Source: an uncultured Mycoplasmatota bacterium
GTDB lineage: Bacteria; Bacillota_I; Bacilli_A; RF39; UBA660
DNA length: 34,958 bases
Assembly (NCBI GenBank): GCA_947570175.1
Contig: CANOTJ010000010.1
Location: 1-34,958 of the forward strand
Direction of reading: 5' to 3'
Position numbers and translations under genes: made by a program. This document shows positions 17,501 to 25,798 of the stretch, piece by piece (within the stretch, counting starts at the first letter, position 1; each line of letters opens with the position of its first letter). The notes under the pieces were generated by a model, which worked only from the letters and a program-made list of their open reading frames with translations, made no database searches and was not told the DNA's origin.

Positions 17501-20500
17501 ATATGGAAGAGCTGAACTTCCTGTATACTTACTAATATTACTTGCATAAAAATTAGCTGTATTATTAACACCGATATTTCCAACTAAAGTTTCATTTACT
17601 AAATTATCTAGTGTTGCTGAATCTTTATACATTTTTCCTTCAAATAATAGTATGTCTGATACTTTTGAACCGCCTATTTCAAAACCATACCATCTATAAT
17701 AATAGTTATATCCGTATAATATTTTATTTAATCTTCCACTATCTATTAGTTGTTGTTTTATTCTATTATTTAATATTTCACTATTAATTGTAAGTACACT
17801 ATCTGAATCATTTTGTAATAATTGTAGTGCAATCGTTTTTGCATATGGTTTCATAACTTCATTATAATGGTCTTTATAATGTCTAGCATCTGCAGCTGTT
17901 GTAAGTGGGTCTAAAGTAGTTATATAATCTACTCCATTAATATAATCAGTTAAAGTTTGTACAATTGCTGAATCTTCTTGTATTACATATTTGTTATAAG
18001 CATAATCTATATTTAAATTTTCTATTTCATATATTGAAATATTTTGATTTAATTCTTTAAATGTAACATTATATTCACTTATTGTGTAATCATCAAATAC
18101 TACCTTTATTTTTGTAATACTATCTTTATTTTCTGAAGTTAAGTATGTTAATAATTTTCCATTACTATAAGGTAATACATGTTTTATTATCTTTGTATTT
18201 AACTCATTATCATTTGCAATTTTAAGTCCATCTTCTACTAAATATTTTGCATCATAGTATGGCATTAATTTATTTATATTGTGATATAAAATATCTTTTG
18301 AGCTTGTATATCCATTTATACCTTTAACCCTACTATAATCTGGTATATATAATTTATTATTAGATGGTGCTTCCTTATCAGTAATTATTTCTTGTTTACT
18401 TGATTTTAATACTGGTGGATTAGTGTATGAGGCATTTGATAAATCCCAAATGTTTTCATCAAATTTAGCACTATCCTTAAAGAATTCTGCTGTTATACCA
18501 TCTTGTGATATTTGTTTTACTTTATCACCAGAAGCATTTGATGTTAATCCTGAATCTAATAATTCATAGTTATTAGTAATTGTAGTTGAAATTTGACTAC
18601 CATATATACTATGGAAATTTTGTCCTGTTGATAAACTTACATTATTTTTCAATACAGAATTTGGAATTGCCATCATACCTACAATATCACCATTTAATCT
18701 AGGACCAACATTATTAGTAAAACTAGTTTTACTAATACAATTTTCAATAGTGATTGGTGATATTCCAAGTCCATGACCAAGTATACCACTAATTCCATTC
18801 CCATCTTTTGTTTGTATTGAGTTAATTGTTCCTTCTACATAACAGTTCTTAATGGAACCACCGTCCATTTGTCCAATGATTGCTGAAACTCTTATATGTC
18901 TTGAGGTTGTTATTTGGAAATTCGTTACACTACTTTGTTCAACAGTTACATTAGTTGCTTCTCCAATGATGCCTGCAGATTTATTTGCTCCTGTTGTTAG
19001 TATTAAATCTTTTACATATACATTTGTAATTGTAGAATTTGTTGCTGTATTTGCTATTGTTCCTCTACTATTTGGACCAGATAATTCTGGGCTTTCTAGT
19101 GTAAGATTTTCTATTGTTGCTGATTCTATACTATCAAATAATGGTTTAGGTAAGTTATAAATCTTATGACCATTACCATTTAATGTCCCCATGAATGTTG
19201 ATGTAACAAGTGCAGCATCATTATTTGATATTATTGAAGCATCATAATCACGATCTAGTGTAAATGTTCCTGTTGGATTTGACTCCATTTCTCTAAGTAA
19301 ACTTTCTAAACTGATATTTGTTGCTGTTCCATCTATCATGTCCCCATAAACAATTTCTAATTTGTCTTGTTTATTATCATTTGTATATTGAACTACATTA
19401 TCATAGTCTAGTATTAATTTTAGCTTATTGTCTTCAATTCTATATCCGCTTATTGTTGTATAGAAAGCTGGCATATCTCTTGTTCTAACTTTAATAATAT
19501 AGTTATCTAAGTTAGCTAAATCTGATTCTTTTAAATTTTGTACTTCTTCTACACCATTTTCTGTTTGTCTATATAAAAGTGTTCTTATAATATCTTTTAC
19601 TTCAAATTTACGATTTCCAAGTGTTATATCTGCTTCTAATAATGTAATATTTTTATATTCATTTGCATCTTCTTCTAACACATTCATGTCTAAGTCATAA
19701 TCTGCTATTATTTTTACAGTATAGCTTTCATCTTCTCTTGGTACAAAAGAAATAGTATTTTGATTTGAAGTTAATGTTTGTTCTTTTACTGTTGCACCTC
19801 TATTTATAATAACTACTTTACCATTTGTTATCGTTTGTTCTAAATCTACTACATTAAATGTTGCAGTTATTGTGCCATCCAGATTTTCTTTATAACCAAA
19901 TTGTTCTACTATTGGTTTATCTTTTAATACTGTAACTTTTATTTCATTATTTTTAGTAATAATAATTCCACGTGAATTACTTAAAATAACCTTTTCAATT
20001 CTTGCAGTTTTTACTCCAGATGTTCTATGACTATCTATTGTTAAATAGTATTGATTGTCTATTTTTGTTAAATCATATTCATTACCATTTATTATAGCTT
20101 TAACTGGTTCAAAGTTAGTTACATTTGAACTCTCAAAACTAATTTTGATTGGTTCTGATTTGCCAAAATACTTTGTTTCACCTTTTTCATTGTATGTCTT
20201 TATATTTTGAATATTTAATTCATAATCAGCTATTAATTCGATATTTCTACGATCTATTACACCATCAATTACTTTATTATCTTCTTCTGGTTTTGAAGGT
20301 AAAGAATTACTATCTAAATCATAAGTTGATTTTATTTCTAGTGTATAACTTCTTGAAGGTTCTACATTAAATGTTAATTCGTTATGGCCTTTTACTACCT
20401 CTAATTCTTTTGATACCCCATCAAGCATTAGAACTGCTTTACCACTTATAAAGCTATTTTCTTCATCTTTAATATCAAAGCCAAGTACTATTTTTTTGTC

Positions 20501-23164
20501 ATCTATGTTATCAGTTTGTGTAAAGTTTTCAATAGATGGCTTATCTTTTAGTATGTCAACACGCACTATATTATCAATTGTTGCAACTCTTCCATCATTA
20601 TAATATAGTTTTGTTGTTGTTATTGGATAAATGCCACTTGTATTTCCTACTTCTAAAGTTACTTCATAGATTCCATTATCTAACTTAACAGCTATACAAT
20701 TAGTACTATTAACAAGCATTCTAATAATATCTTCATCTACATTACTATCTAAATCATAAGTAAGTTTCAGTATTCCACCTTTTTCTACATAATCTTTATT
20801 TGGTACTATACTATTTATTACAACTCTTGGATCTGCCGCTACTTCTTGTTCAAGTGCAACATAATCTAATACATTATCTTCATCTTTTCCTGTTAAGTTA
20901 TAACTTTTTAGTATTTTAACTTTATATTTAGTTGTCATTTTTGTATTTAATAGTACATTTACTGCACTCGTTTCTTTATCTTTTAATTGATCACTAGTTA
21001 ATTTTGTTCTATCAATTTCATTTCCTTCTGCATCCATCAATATTATGTTTATTTCTATGATAGCTTTATCTTTGTCATCTAAATCAAACATTACTCTTAT
21101 GTTATTTGCTTCTGTAAATTCTGTTGTAGAAAAATCTGAAATAATTGGTTTTCTTTTTATTACATTGATAGTTGTTGAGTTATTACTATCAAGTTCAAAT
21201 TTTTTACCATTTGAAAGAACTACTTCATCAATAGTAATCGTTTTACTTCCAAATGCATCTAGTGGGTCCAAATTTGCTACATACTTATTATTTTCTTGTT
21301 TTACTTCGTATTCCTTTCCATCTACTTTTATTGTTGATGGAGTATGTTTAGTAGCATTTGTACTATCAAATACTATTTGTACTTCATCACCATTATCAAA
21401 TGTTGTTGCTTCTTTTCCATCTTTATATATTTTTATATTTGATATATTGAAGTTATAATCAATGAATAATTGTAAATCTTTTTCATATGATTGTGTATTT
21501 GAATGATTTTCATCATTTTCTAATTGATTACTATCTAAATCATAATCAAGTACAATAGAAGCTTTATATTCTTTTTTGTCTTCTACTTCAAGTTCTATAC
21601 GATTTGCACCTTTTTTTAATTCGGTTTTATTTATCAATATATCTTCATCATTAACTGTAAATGATCCATTTATTAAACTATCATCTTTATCGATTACATC
21701 AAATAGTACAATTAATTTTGAATTATCTTTATCTTCTTCTACTCTATAATTACTTATCGTTGGAATTTCTTTTAATACATCTATGCTTACTTTGTAATCT
21801 ATTTTTGATTTTTTATTATTGTCTAAATATGCTTCTGTTATTTTATAAGTTTTTAATCCTGCTTGATCTTTAACATTTAGTGTCATTGTATATTCAGAAT
21901 TTGTATTTTGTACTTTCTCTACTTCATATTCATTTCCATTAATCACTAATTTTTCAATACTAGCTCCAAAACTTACAGTAGCATTAAATTTGATTTTTAT
22001 ATTTTGATTTTTATTTGGATAATAATTTTCTGCTTCTAAATTTGTTATAATTGTATCATATGATAATGAATTTTCTAATTTTTGAATTAAAATACTTAAA
22101 TCTGTTATCGTAATTTTTCCATCACTATTCATATCCGCATTTTCTAGCTTATCATCAGGTAATTTTTTTAAATTTATTAAATGTAATTCAAGTAAACTTG
22201 CATCTGCATAATTTATTTCGCCATCACCATTTAATTCACCTTTTTGTGCGAAACTATAAGCAAATGCGACTGTTGTTCCTATAAATTCTACCAATAATAT
22301 ACCTACAATTATGATTGTTAAATGTTTTTTACTTGCTATAGATTTTTTATTTTTTCTATAAAGATATATAGCTATTACAATTATTATTTCAACAAATATT
22401 AATATATATATCCAAGAATATGTTTTTGTAGTCTTTTTTATTGTTTTATCATTATCTTTATTATCTTCTTGTGGTGTTGATGGTATTTGAGGTTTATTTG
22501 ATTCTTCTATTTGTGTATTATCAGAATCTCCTGTTTGATTTTGTGAATTATTATTACCTGGTTTTGTTATATTACCTATCATTGATCCAGTTGTATTTCC
22601 AGAAAGTGTAGGATTTTTTGTTATTGTTCCATTATTGCTTGAGTTTCCTGGATTACTTGGTTTTGTAGGTATTGTTTGTTGATCCTTTATTACATTCAAA
22701 ATTGCATTCGTTTCTTTAAGTAATATATCATCTTTACCTTCAGAAGTTGTTATATCTTTAATCTTAACTACAGTTTTTGTTGCCTCAGCATTATTTTTTA
22801 CTTTTAATGTAATTTTTACAACTTCTTCTGCTTTTGTACTACCAACTTTTCTAATTGCGATAAATTCCCCGTTTGCTGGATTATACTTCAAACTTTCCCA
22901 ACCATTTTGACATACAAAATCACTTTGAGTTATCGTCTCAAAGATATCTTTGTCATAATCCAAAGTTGCTTTGTATGCATTTATTCCTTTTTTTACTTCT
23001 TTAAGGTTATCAAGTTTAAGTGTTACTACTACTTCATCACCTTTTTTTAATTCTGTTGCATTTGTACTTAATTTTACATCTACTGTTGTAGTTGCAAAAA
23101 CAGTATTAATTGCAATTAAATTTAACATTAAAAATGTTATTAAACTAATTACTATTTTTTTCAT
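14522..23164 (-). CDS. Giant M26-type (IgA1 protease/Zmp-like) zinc metallopeptidase with cohesin and dockerin modules
   Basis: A 2880-residue surface protein. Order of parts: signal peptide (1-25), cohesin-like domain (about 27-160), Pro/Gly/Asn-rich linker, TM hairpin (about 245-265 and 282-305 with a basic loop), and dockerin (about 307-366, with NGDGEINYADASLLELHLI and NSDGKITITDLSILI). Then come repeated beta modules (about 370-1310), GLUG-like stretches (NGNGHKIYNL), the M26 N-terminal and peptidase region with HEFEH at about 2100-2104 and the downstream Glu in ETLTEGN, and final GLUG-like repeats. An N-terminal membrane hairpin is typical of M26 enzymes; the LPXTG usually seen there is absent. 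The ATG at 23164 is preferred over the TTG at 23182 because GGGAGTGAG lies between them. The substrate (IgA, mucin or other) is unknown. Confidence 0.87.
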   Translation of the reverse strand: MKKIVISLITFLMLNLIAINTVFATTTVDVKLSTNATELKKGDEVVVTLKLDNLKEVKKGINAYKATLDYDKDIFETITQSDFVCQNGWESLKYNPANGEFIAIRKVGSTKAEEVVKITLKVKNNAEATKTVVKIKDITTSEGKDDILLKETNAILNVIKDQQTIPTKPSNPGNSSNNGTITKNPTLSGNTTGSMIGNITKPGNNNSQNQTGDSDNTQIEESNKPQIPSTPQEDNKDNDKTIKKTTKTYSWIYILIFVEIIIVIAIYLYRKNKKSIASKKHLTIIIVGILLVEFIGTTVAFAYSFAQKGELNGDGEINYADASLLELHLINLKKLPDDKLENADMNSDGKITITDLSILIQKLENSLSYDTIITNLEAENYYPNKNQNIKIKFNATVSFGASIEKLVINGNEYEVEKVQNTNSEYTMTLNVKDQAGLKTYKITEAYLDNNKKSKIDYKVSIDVLKEIPTISNYRVEEDKDNSKLIVLFDVIDKDDSLINGSFTVNDEDILINKTELKKGANRIELEVEDKKEYKASIVLDYDLDSNQLENDENHSNTQSYEKDLQLFIDYNFNISNIKIYKDGKEATTFDNGDEVQIVFDSTNATKHTPSTIKVDGKEYEVKQENNKYVANLDPLDAFGSKTITIDEVVLSNGKKFELDSNNSTTINVIKRKPIISDFSTTEFTEANNIRVMFDLDDKDKAIIEINIILMDAEGNEIDRTKLTSDQLKDKETSAVNVLLNTKMTTKYKVKILKSYNLTGKDEDNVLDYVALEQEVAADPRVVINSIVPNKDYVEKGGILKLTYDLDSNVDEDIIRMLVNSTNCIAVKLDNGIYEVTLEVGNTSGIYPITTTKLYYNDGRVATIDNIVRVDILKDKPSIENFTQTDNIDDKKIVLGFDIKDEENSFISGKAVLMLDGVSKELEVVKGHNELTFNVEPSRSYTLEIKSTYDLDSNSLPSKPEEDNKVIDGVIDRRNIELIADYELNIQNIKTYNEKGETKYFGKSEPIKISFESSNVTNFEPVKAIINGNEYDLTKIDNQYYLTIDSHRTSGVKTARIEKVILSNSRGIIITKNNEIKVTVLKDKPIVEQFGYKENLDGTITATFNVVDLEQTITNGKVVIINRGATVKEQTLTSNQNTISFVPREDESYTVKIIADYDLDMNVLEEDANEYKNITLLEADITLGNRKFEVKDIIRTLLYRQTENGVEEVQNLKESDLANLDNYIIKVRTRDMPAFYTTISGYRIEDNKLKLILDYDNVVQYTNDNKQDKLEIVYGDMIDGTATNISLESLLREMESNPTGTFTLDRDYDASIISNNDAALVTSTFMGTLNGNGHKIYNLPKPLFDSIESATIENLTLESPELSGPNSRGTIANTATNSTITNVYVKDLILTTGANKSAGIIGEATNVTVEQSSVTNFQITTSRHIRVSAIIGQMDGGSIKNCYVEGTINSIQTKDGNGISGILGHGLGISPITIENCISKTSFTNNVGPRLNGDIVGMMAIPNSVLKNNVSLSTGQNFHSIYGSQISTTITNNYELLDSGLTSNASGDKVKQISQDGITAEFFKDSAKFDENIWDLSNASYTNPPVLKSSKQEIITDKEAPSNNKLYIPDYSRVKGINGYTSSKDILYHNINKLMPYYDAKYLVEDGLKIANDNELNTKIIKHVLPYSNGKLLTYLTSENKDSITKIKVVFDDYTISEYNVTFKELNQNISIYEIENLNIDYAYNKYVIQEDSAIVQTLTDYINGVDYITTLDPLTTAADARHYKDHYNEVMKPYAKTIALQLLQNDSDSVLTINSEILNNRIKQQLIDSGRLNKILYGYNYYYRWYGFEIGGSKVSDILLFEGKMYKDSATLDNLVNETLVGNIGVNNTANFYASNISKYTGSSALPYFLDYIISNIGGYKDVNDWFTEYFGARNILAEFGVDKNPKILYRAWYQLKKNSRMILPVITMPADCAYIISGPAHLQIGPSQLYHKDPSTEAGRNEVRSKVNNHVSLVKKHFNTLAGSFDPGKWNNYCIMVYDCTRIITGYKNTYFPGTNVVISTSPVYTQGRVGQDYPFFKNFSEVLGLWQPTGSAAGVGNTAGFLWFIARPGLTNFDTWTHEFEHALFDKIMLFQSGTRFKAGLETLTEGNVQQNKIWSENNLIQDVGPYYFNTTFYLNKEGNATQNLTPERIDTREKLENYFKGQQNALDLLDYIEGKAFIKLTPEQQARVATRMNQSGSWSSWGAITAAQAEQMNLTSLESLYDNRIIIRPENAWGVSVRGLKVINSLGSNDYGFESVWVNRWYIGHNDNGIPDAFSAKRNYFEMLGYAGVDGYVTYGRGNTATDLDAIQKITKSVTGTAMNWKEYKMSRYATVEESIKNNKYIDVDYMIERFYQALSTDTNRNATQRTTLRKLYYHYLKSITNDFVDDPLGTTIETKHIKTAEELVQKINEEPYGYYVLDNDIDFSNMTTNVTATFMGKLDGNGHKIIGNTLPIFQKIRYGSVTNLVLENTNIPKNLSNVGALAARTEVSELINISAKNIQMNFGGRNDLGLIGGQNSTVTYKDLKAEPYKVTITTASEFSKINDDLGGIYVIGNDIDFTDYTGTDSVITGTFNGKIDGQGHTLSNLTNLSLFNVFNGTVENLSIKNFSNVKSNTSDYANAFAKQTNGATLRNMRFEKITLAGRHNVAVISGQDKSNSTFENISVKDANVNATGVYASTFIGRKYSGSIKNVFVQGVLEVKTTENGGVVGAMQEGGTIENVVSRVNIYKTGNTYSPVANSEFNGGIVGNIYNTPTIKNSIALGRMEGFTDAEGNEKIPYKFTGATAAQIKATIENCYEYAGEQGFSSITEETAASLKEATELEIHTKSFYQDILNFDENIWNLDIINEKGYPELKPIK

Positions 23165-23581
23165 ATTTTTACTCACTCCCAAATAACATTTTTATTAATT
23201 ATATGTTCTATTACAAATTAAAGTTGTTCAGAAATTACAAAATAGTGCAATTATTGGAACAAATGTAATATCAAAATTTAGTGTAAATCAGCATTTAGTA
23301 ACCTAGTTGATATACTAAATTTTCATAAAAAGTTAATTTCCAAACAAGTCTATTAAACTATTTTTTAATACTTTTAATAAATTTTCAAATATTTTAAATA
23401 TGCAAAAAAATATTATAATTTTTAATAGTTACGCTGTGTATTGTATAACAGGTGATAGGGTAAAATGATATTTGGAATAAACCACAAATATATCTATCAG
23501 AAAATCTTTAGAATAAATATCTGCTATATTAATCGAAGCCATTTGCCCAATCACATAATTCATCATTACTTGTGGTTGTTT

Positions 23582-24250
23582 TTATAATTCCACAGTGTAA
23601 GTTAAATACTTTTGATAAGAAAACCAATCTAAATATCCTTGTAAGTGTTTTGTTGAAACGTCAATAAATGATTGAAGAAAACTTTTAACATTAGAATGTA
23701 GTCCATTTATTTCAGCTAAATTATATCCATCTAAGTTTTGATAGGTTCCTAATTTGACTTGTTGTAATTTTAGATTATGACCATAAGAAAATTTTTCATA
23801 CAATGATTTGCAATTTGTAATTAAAGTACTGCCTAGTTTGATTACAGTAGAAAATGTTTTTTCAATCATTTCAGTATTAATTGGTCCAACTCCAACGATT
23901 TTAAAATAAGTATTATCCCATTCATCAATAGCAGAAGCAATGCATGCTTGGTGATTACTAATACCTCTTTTTGAGCCACCTTTGGTTTGTCTTGGTTTAG
24001 AAAAACGTAACATATTCTTTGGTTTTGTCCCTTTTAAATTAATGGATTTATACAATTCATCAGCTTGAATTTTACCAGATAGAACTGTTTTTTTTCTAAT
24101 TTTTTTTAAAGCATTGAGTTCTTTATGTCTCGTAACCATACTTGATCTAGAAGAAATATCAGTTAAAATATTTTTCAAAAAATCTATAAATGTTTGTAGT
24201 TCATCTGGTAACATATTTTGAAATAAAGTTTTATCTATCATATGAATCAT
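23582..24250 (-). pseudogene. IS1595-family (ISXO2-like) transposase, internally deleted
   Basis: A 222-residue protein matching the DDE part of IS1595 transposases: SGKIQADELYKSINLKGTK, SKRGISNHQACIASAIDEWD and the C-terminal block LHSNVKSFLQSF with YLDWFSYQKYL. The usual N-terminal zinc ribbon and helix-turn-helix are missing; the sequence passes straight from a start-like MIDKTLFQNMLPDELQTFID to the end of the HTH region (ALKKIRKKTVLSG). This looks like an in-frame deletion of about 70-90 residues, so the protein is probably inactive by itself. It lies inside well-formed ends with a target duplication. Confidence 0.82.
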
Positions 24251-24258
24251 CTCAACAA

Positions 24259-24363
24259 AGTATCCTTAATTAGCTAGTCACTAAATTCATTTGTTCAAGA
24301 TAAATTTAATATATTTGGTTCGCTAATTAAGGATACTCTTCCTATGAAATTTATCTTGAACAA
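24259..24363. repeat. Two interlocked perfect inverted repeats upstream of the IS1595 transposase
   Basis: Repeat A (AGTATCCTTAATTAGC, 24259-24274) is inverted at 24322-24337. Repeat B (TTGTTCAAGATAAATTT, 24291-24307) is inverted at 24347-24363. The order is A-B-A'-B', so the two stems cannot form as simple nested hairpins; they give alternative hairpins or a pseudoknot. The stems are 16 and 17 bp without mismatch. They sit in the 5' leader of the transposase gene, so a role in blocking or switching transposase expression is possible (inference). Confidence 0.8.
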
Positions 24364-24585
24364 TATTAGTATATCACATTTTTTATTCTTTTGTTAAATT
24401 TTTTATCACCCATTATCTAATACACGGCGAATAGTTATAATAATTTGCTTAAATATATTTTATCGCATCAATAAAAAAAAGTAAATTATTAGTTACATTT
24501 GGATAAAATTTACAATTCATTATATTATTGAAAATACTTGTAATTACTTAATCTGCCTATTTATTTAGAAGTTTAGCAAAATTAA

Positions 24586-24616
24586 AAAATCATTGATATT
24601 TTACGTCAATGATTTT
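24586..24616 (-). terminator. Hairpin terminator, orphan
   Basis: An 11-bp perfect stem AAAATCATTGA/TCAATGATTTT is followed by T6 on the minus strand. No gene feeds it. The rest of 24438-24814 shows no gene and looks like decayed island DNA. Confidence 0.5.
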
Positions 24617-24814
24617 CTAGTAAAGCTGTTCTATTATTAAAATAACATTATTAACAATAGATATATCTATTAGATGAAAGTACTAAACCTATGTTACTTA
24701 CTAAAAATCTAAAATAAGCGATTAGAAGTACAGATTACTCCATACAAACCTCACAGAACCGCAATGCTATCAACTTAAGTTCATGATTTAATTTGGTCAC
24801 ATATTATATTTTAA

Positions 24815-25084
24815 ATTTGTTGTAAATTTATTTCTTCTACTTGTATCATTACCAATATACCATATTACTATGAATTCAATGTTCATATAAAATATTATGA
24901 CGTTAGAAGAAAAAATCAATTTTATAAAAAGATAGATGATGTAGATGAAGATCAACAATATTACAAAAATATAGAAGCAGTTTTTAAATACCTTAAAAGA
25001 AGAGCTCTTATGAAGCGATTATTCAAAATAAAACTACAGGAGATTGCAAAACTAAGTGCAGATTTAGAAGAACTAACAATTTAA
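24815..25084 (+). pseudogene. Orphan open frame, probable C-terminal remnant of a lost island gene
   Basis: A stop-to-stop plus-strand frame of 89 codons has no ATG in the upstream part and no ribosome site. The last 65 codons look coding: a charged, helical sequence (YYDVRRKNQFYKKIDDVDED..., FKYLKRRALMKRLFKIKL, EIAKLSADLEELTI). A clean intrinsic terminator overlaps its stop codon. I do not recognise the family. It is most simply the 3' end of a gene whose 5' part was lost when the island decayed. Confidence 0.4.
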
Positions 25085-25100
25085 ATAATTGTTCTTTTTT
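25075..25100 (+). terminator. Terminator of the orphan frame
   Basis: The stem AACAATT/AATTGTT has a five-base loop and is followed by C and T6. The stop codon lies within the hairpin. Confidence 0.75.
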
Positions 25101-25189
25101 ATCCAAAATTTATCACAGCCATTTTTTGGACAAAACCCCTATTTTTTAAAAAATTGCTGAAAATTTTAATTTTTTTGTGATAATTTTAA

Positions 25190-25241
25190 AAAAATCCGCC
25201 ACTTTTCCGCCACTTTTTTCTTTCAAAAAAGTTGTCCAAAA
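25190..25241. repeat. Right arm-site-like repeat of the island
   Basis: This is the 30-bp block found at 10948-10977 (two tandem TCCGCCACTTT units), with GTTGTCCAAAA at 25231-25241. It has the same orientation as the left copy and lies about 100 bp inside the right core. The rest of 25101-25322 is non-coding and AT-rich. Confidence 0.75.
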
Positions 25242-25322
25242 ATTAAAAAAAATTCGATAATTCCTTATTTTAACTAGGTTTTATCGAACTTTGAAGTTTA
25301 AAATTATAATATAAAAATTCTA

Positions 25323-25363
25323 CCTTGAGAGGGCAGTGTGTTCAACCACTTCACCAACGGACC
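25323..25363 (-). pseudogene. 5' half of chromosomal tRNA-Glu(CUC), right attachment site
   Basis: On the minus strand this begins GGTCCGT (acceptor), TG, the D arm GTG...AAC, then the anticodon 5' stem CTGCC and loop CTCTCAA, and leaves tRNA sequence after GG (25323). The 3' half is at 10781-10826. This half keeps its promoter and leader, so a truncated transcript running into the island is likely unless it is degraded. Confidence 0.92.
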
Positions 25364-25367
25364 AAAA

Positions 25368-25425
25368 AATAATATCTTATTGAAGATATTATTATAGTAA
25401 CACAAAGTAATCATTTTTACAATAT
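25368..25425 (-). promoter_or_regulatory. Promoter and leader hairpin of the split tRNA-Glu
   Basis: The perfect 11-bp hairpin AATAATATCTT/AAGATATTATT (25368-25393) ends in a T run directly before the tRNA 5' base. TATAATAAT and TATTGTAAAAA precede it. The layout matches the leader of the island tRNA at 11141-11202. The hairpin with T run looks like a terminator placed ahead of the tRNA, or a processing signal. Positions 25426-25740 contain no recognisable feature. Confidence 0.55.
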
Positions 25426-25740
25426 ATTTATCAATTTTTAATCTGCTTCCATTCGTTATTTTAATCATTTTTTTACATTTTAAAAGTTTCCTTTATTTTA
25501 CACTCTCCATTTTGTTTTAAACTTTAATTAGACCTATAACATCATACCTCTTTTCTATAATATATTCATTAATTTTACAAAAAAAGTACACGTCTATTCA
25601 TAATTATTCCTTATTGTTCTTATTAATAACATTCTATTTTAAGTTGAAATCCCATAATCTTTTAGTTCCTTTTATTACACTTTGCATGCATCAAAGGTAT
25701 CTTTTTTACTAAAAAATATCATCAAAATTTAAGTTTAAAT

Positions 25741-25770
25741 TAAAAAAGTGAATCATATTTGGATTCACTT
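25741..25770 (-). terminator. Terminator of the MATE fusion gene
   Basis: A nine-bp perfect stem AAGTGAATC/GATTCACTT has a seven-base loop and is followed by T6 on the minus strand. Confidence 0.85.
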
Positions 25771-25798
25771 CTTACTATTACATTTTTAGGATAAAATA

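Larger units (their letters stand above)
23432..24429 (-). mobile_element. IS1595-family insertion sequence, 998 bp, with 8-bp target duplication
   Basis: The ends are imperfect 26-bp inverted repeats (about 21/26 matching; CGCTGTGTA at 23432 and CGCCGTGTA on the minus strand ending at 24429, both ending in GGTGATA). They are flanked by a perfect 8-bp direct repeat AATAGTTA (23424-23431 and 24430-24437), the duplication size expected for IS1595. The transposase inside is on the minus strand. The copy inserted in the gap between the protease promoter side and the right end of the island. Confidence 0.88.
10817..25332. mobile_element. 14.5-kb integrated genomic island in tRNA-Glu
   Basis: The segment is bounded by a 10-bp direct repeat (CCTTGAGAGG) located in the anticodon loop of a tRNA-Glu gene split into two halves. 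Just inside the left boundary are an intact tRNA-Glu(CUC) and a tyrosine integrase. Near both ends lies the tandem motif TCCGCCACTTTTCCGCCAC followed by GTTGTCCAAAA, typical in layout of integrase arm sites. The cargo is an M26-type giant metallopeptidase plus two insertion sequences. No excisionase, replication, relaxase or conjugation gene is seen, so the island may no longer be self-mobile. A third core copy lies in the intact tRNA (11097-11106), so a two-step or tandem integration history is also possible. Confidence 0.85.

Noticed and set aside
14522..23164. Giant peptidase considered as a cellulosomal scaffoldin because of cohesin- and dockerin-like modules
   Set aside because: It has one of each, no carbohydrate-active domain or CBM, and a metallopeptidase core with an M26-type membrane hairpin.
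18852..23186. Several plus-strand open frames of 70-137 codons opposite the giant peptidase
   Set aside because: Low-complexity hydrophobic shadows without ribosome sites. The minus-strand frame carries recognisable domains throughout.
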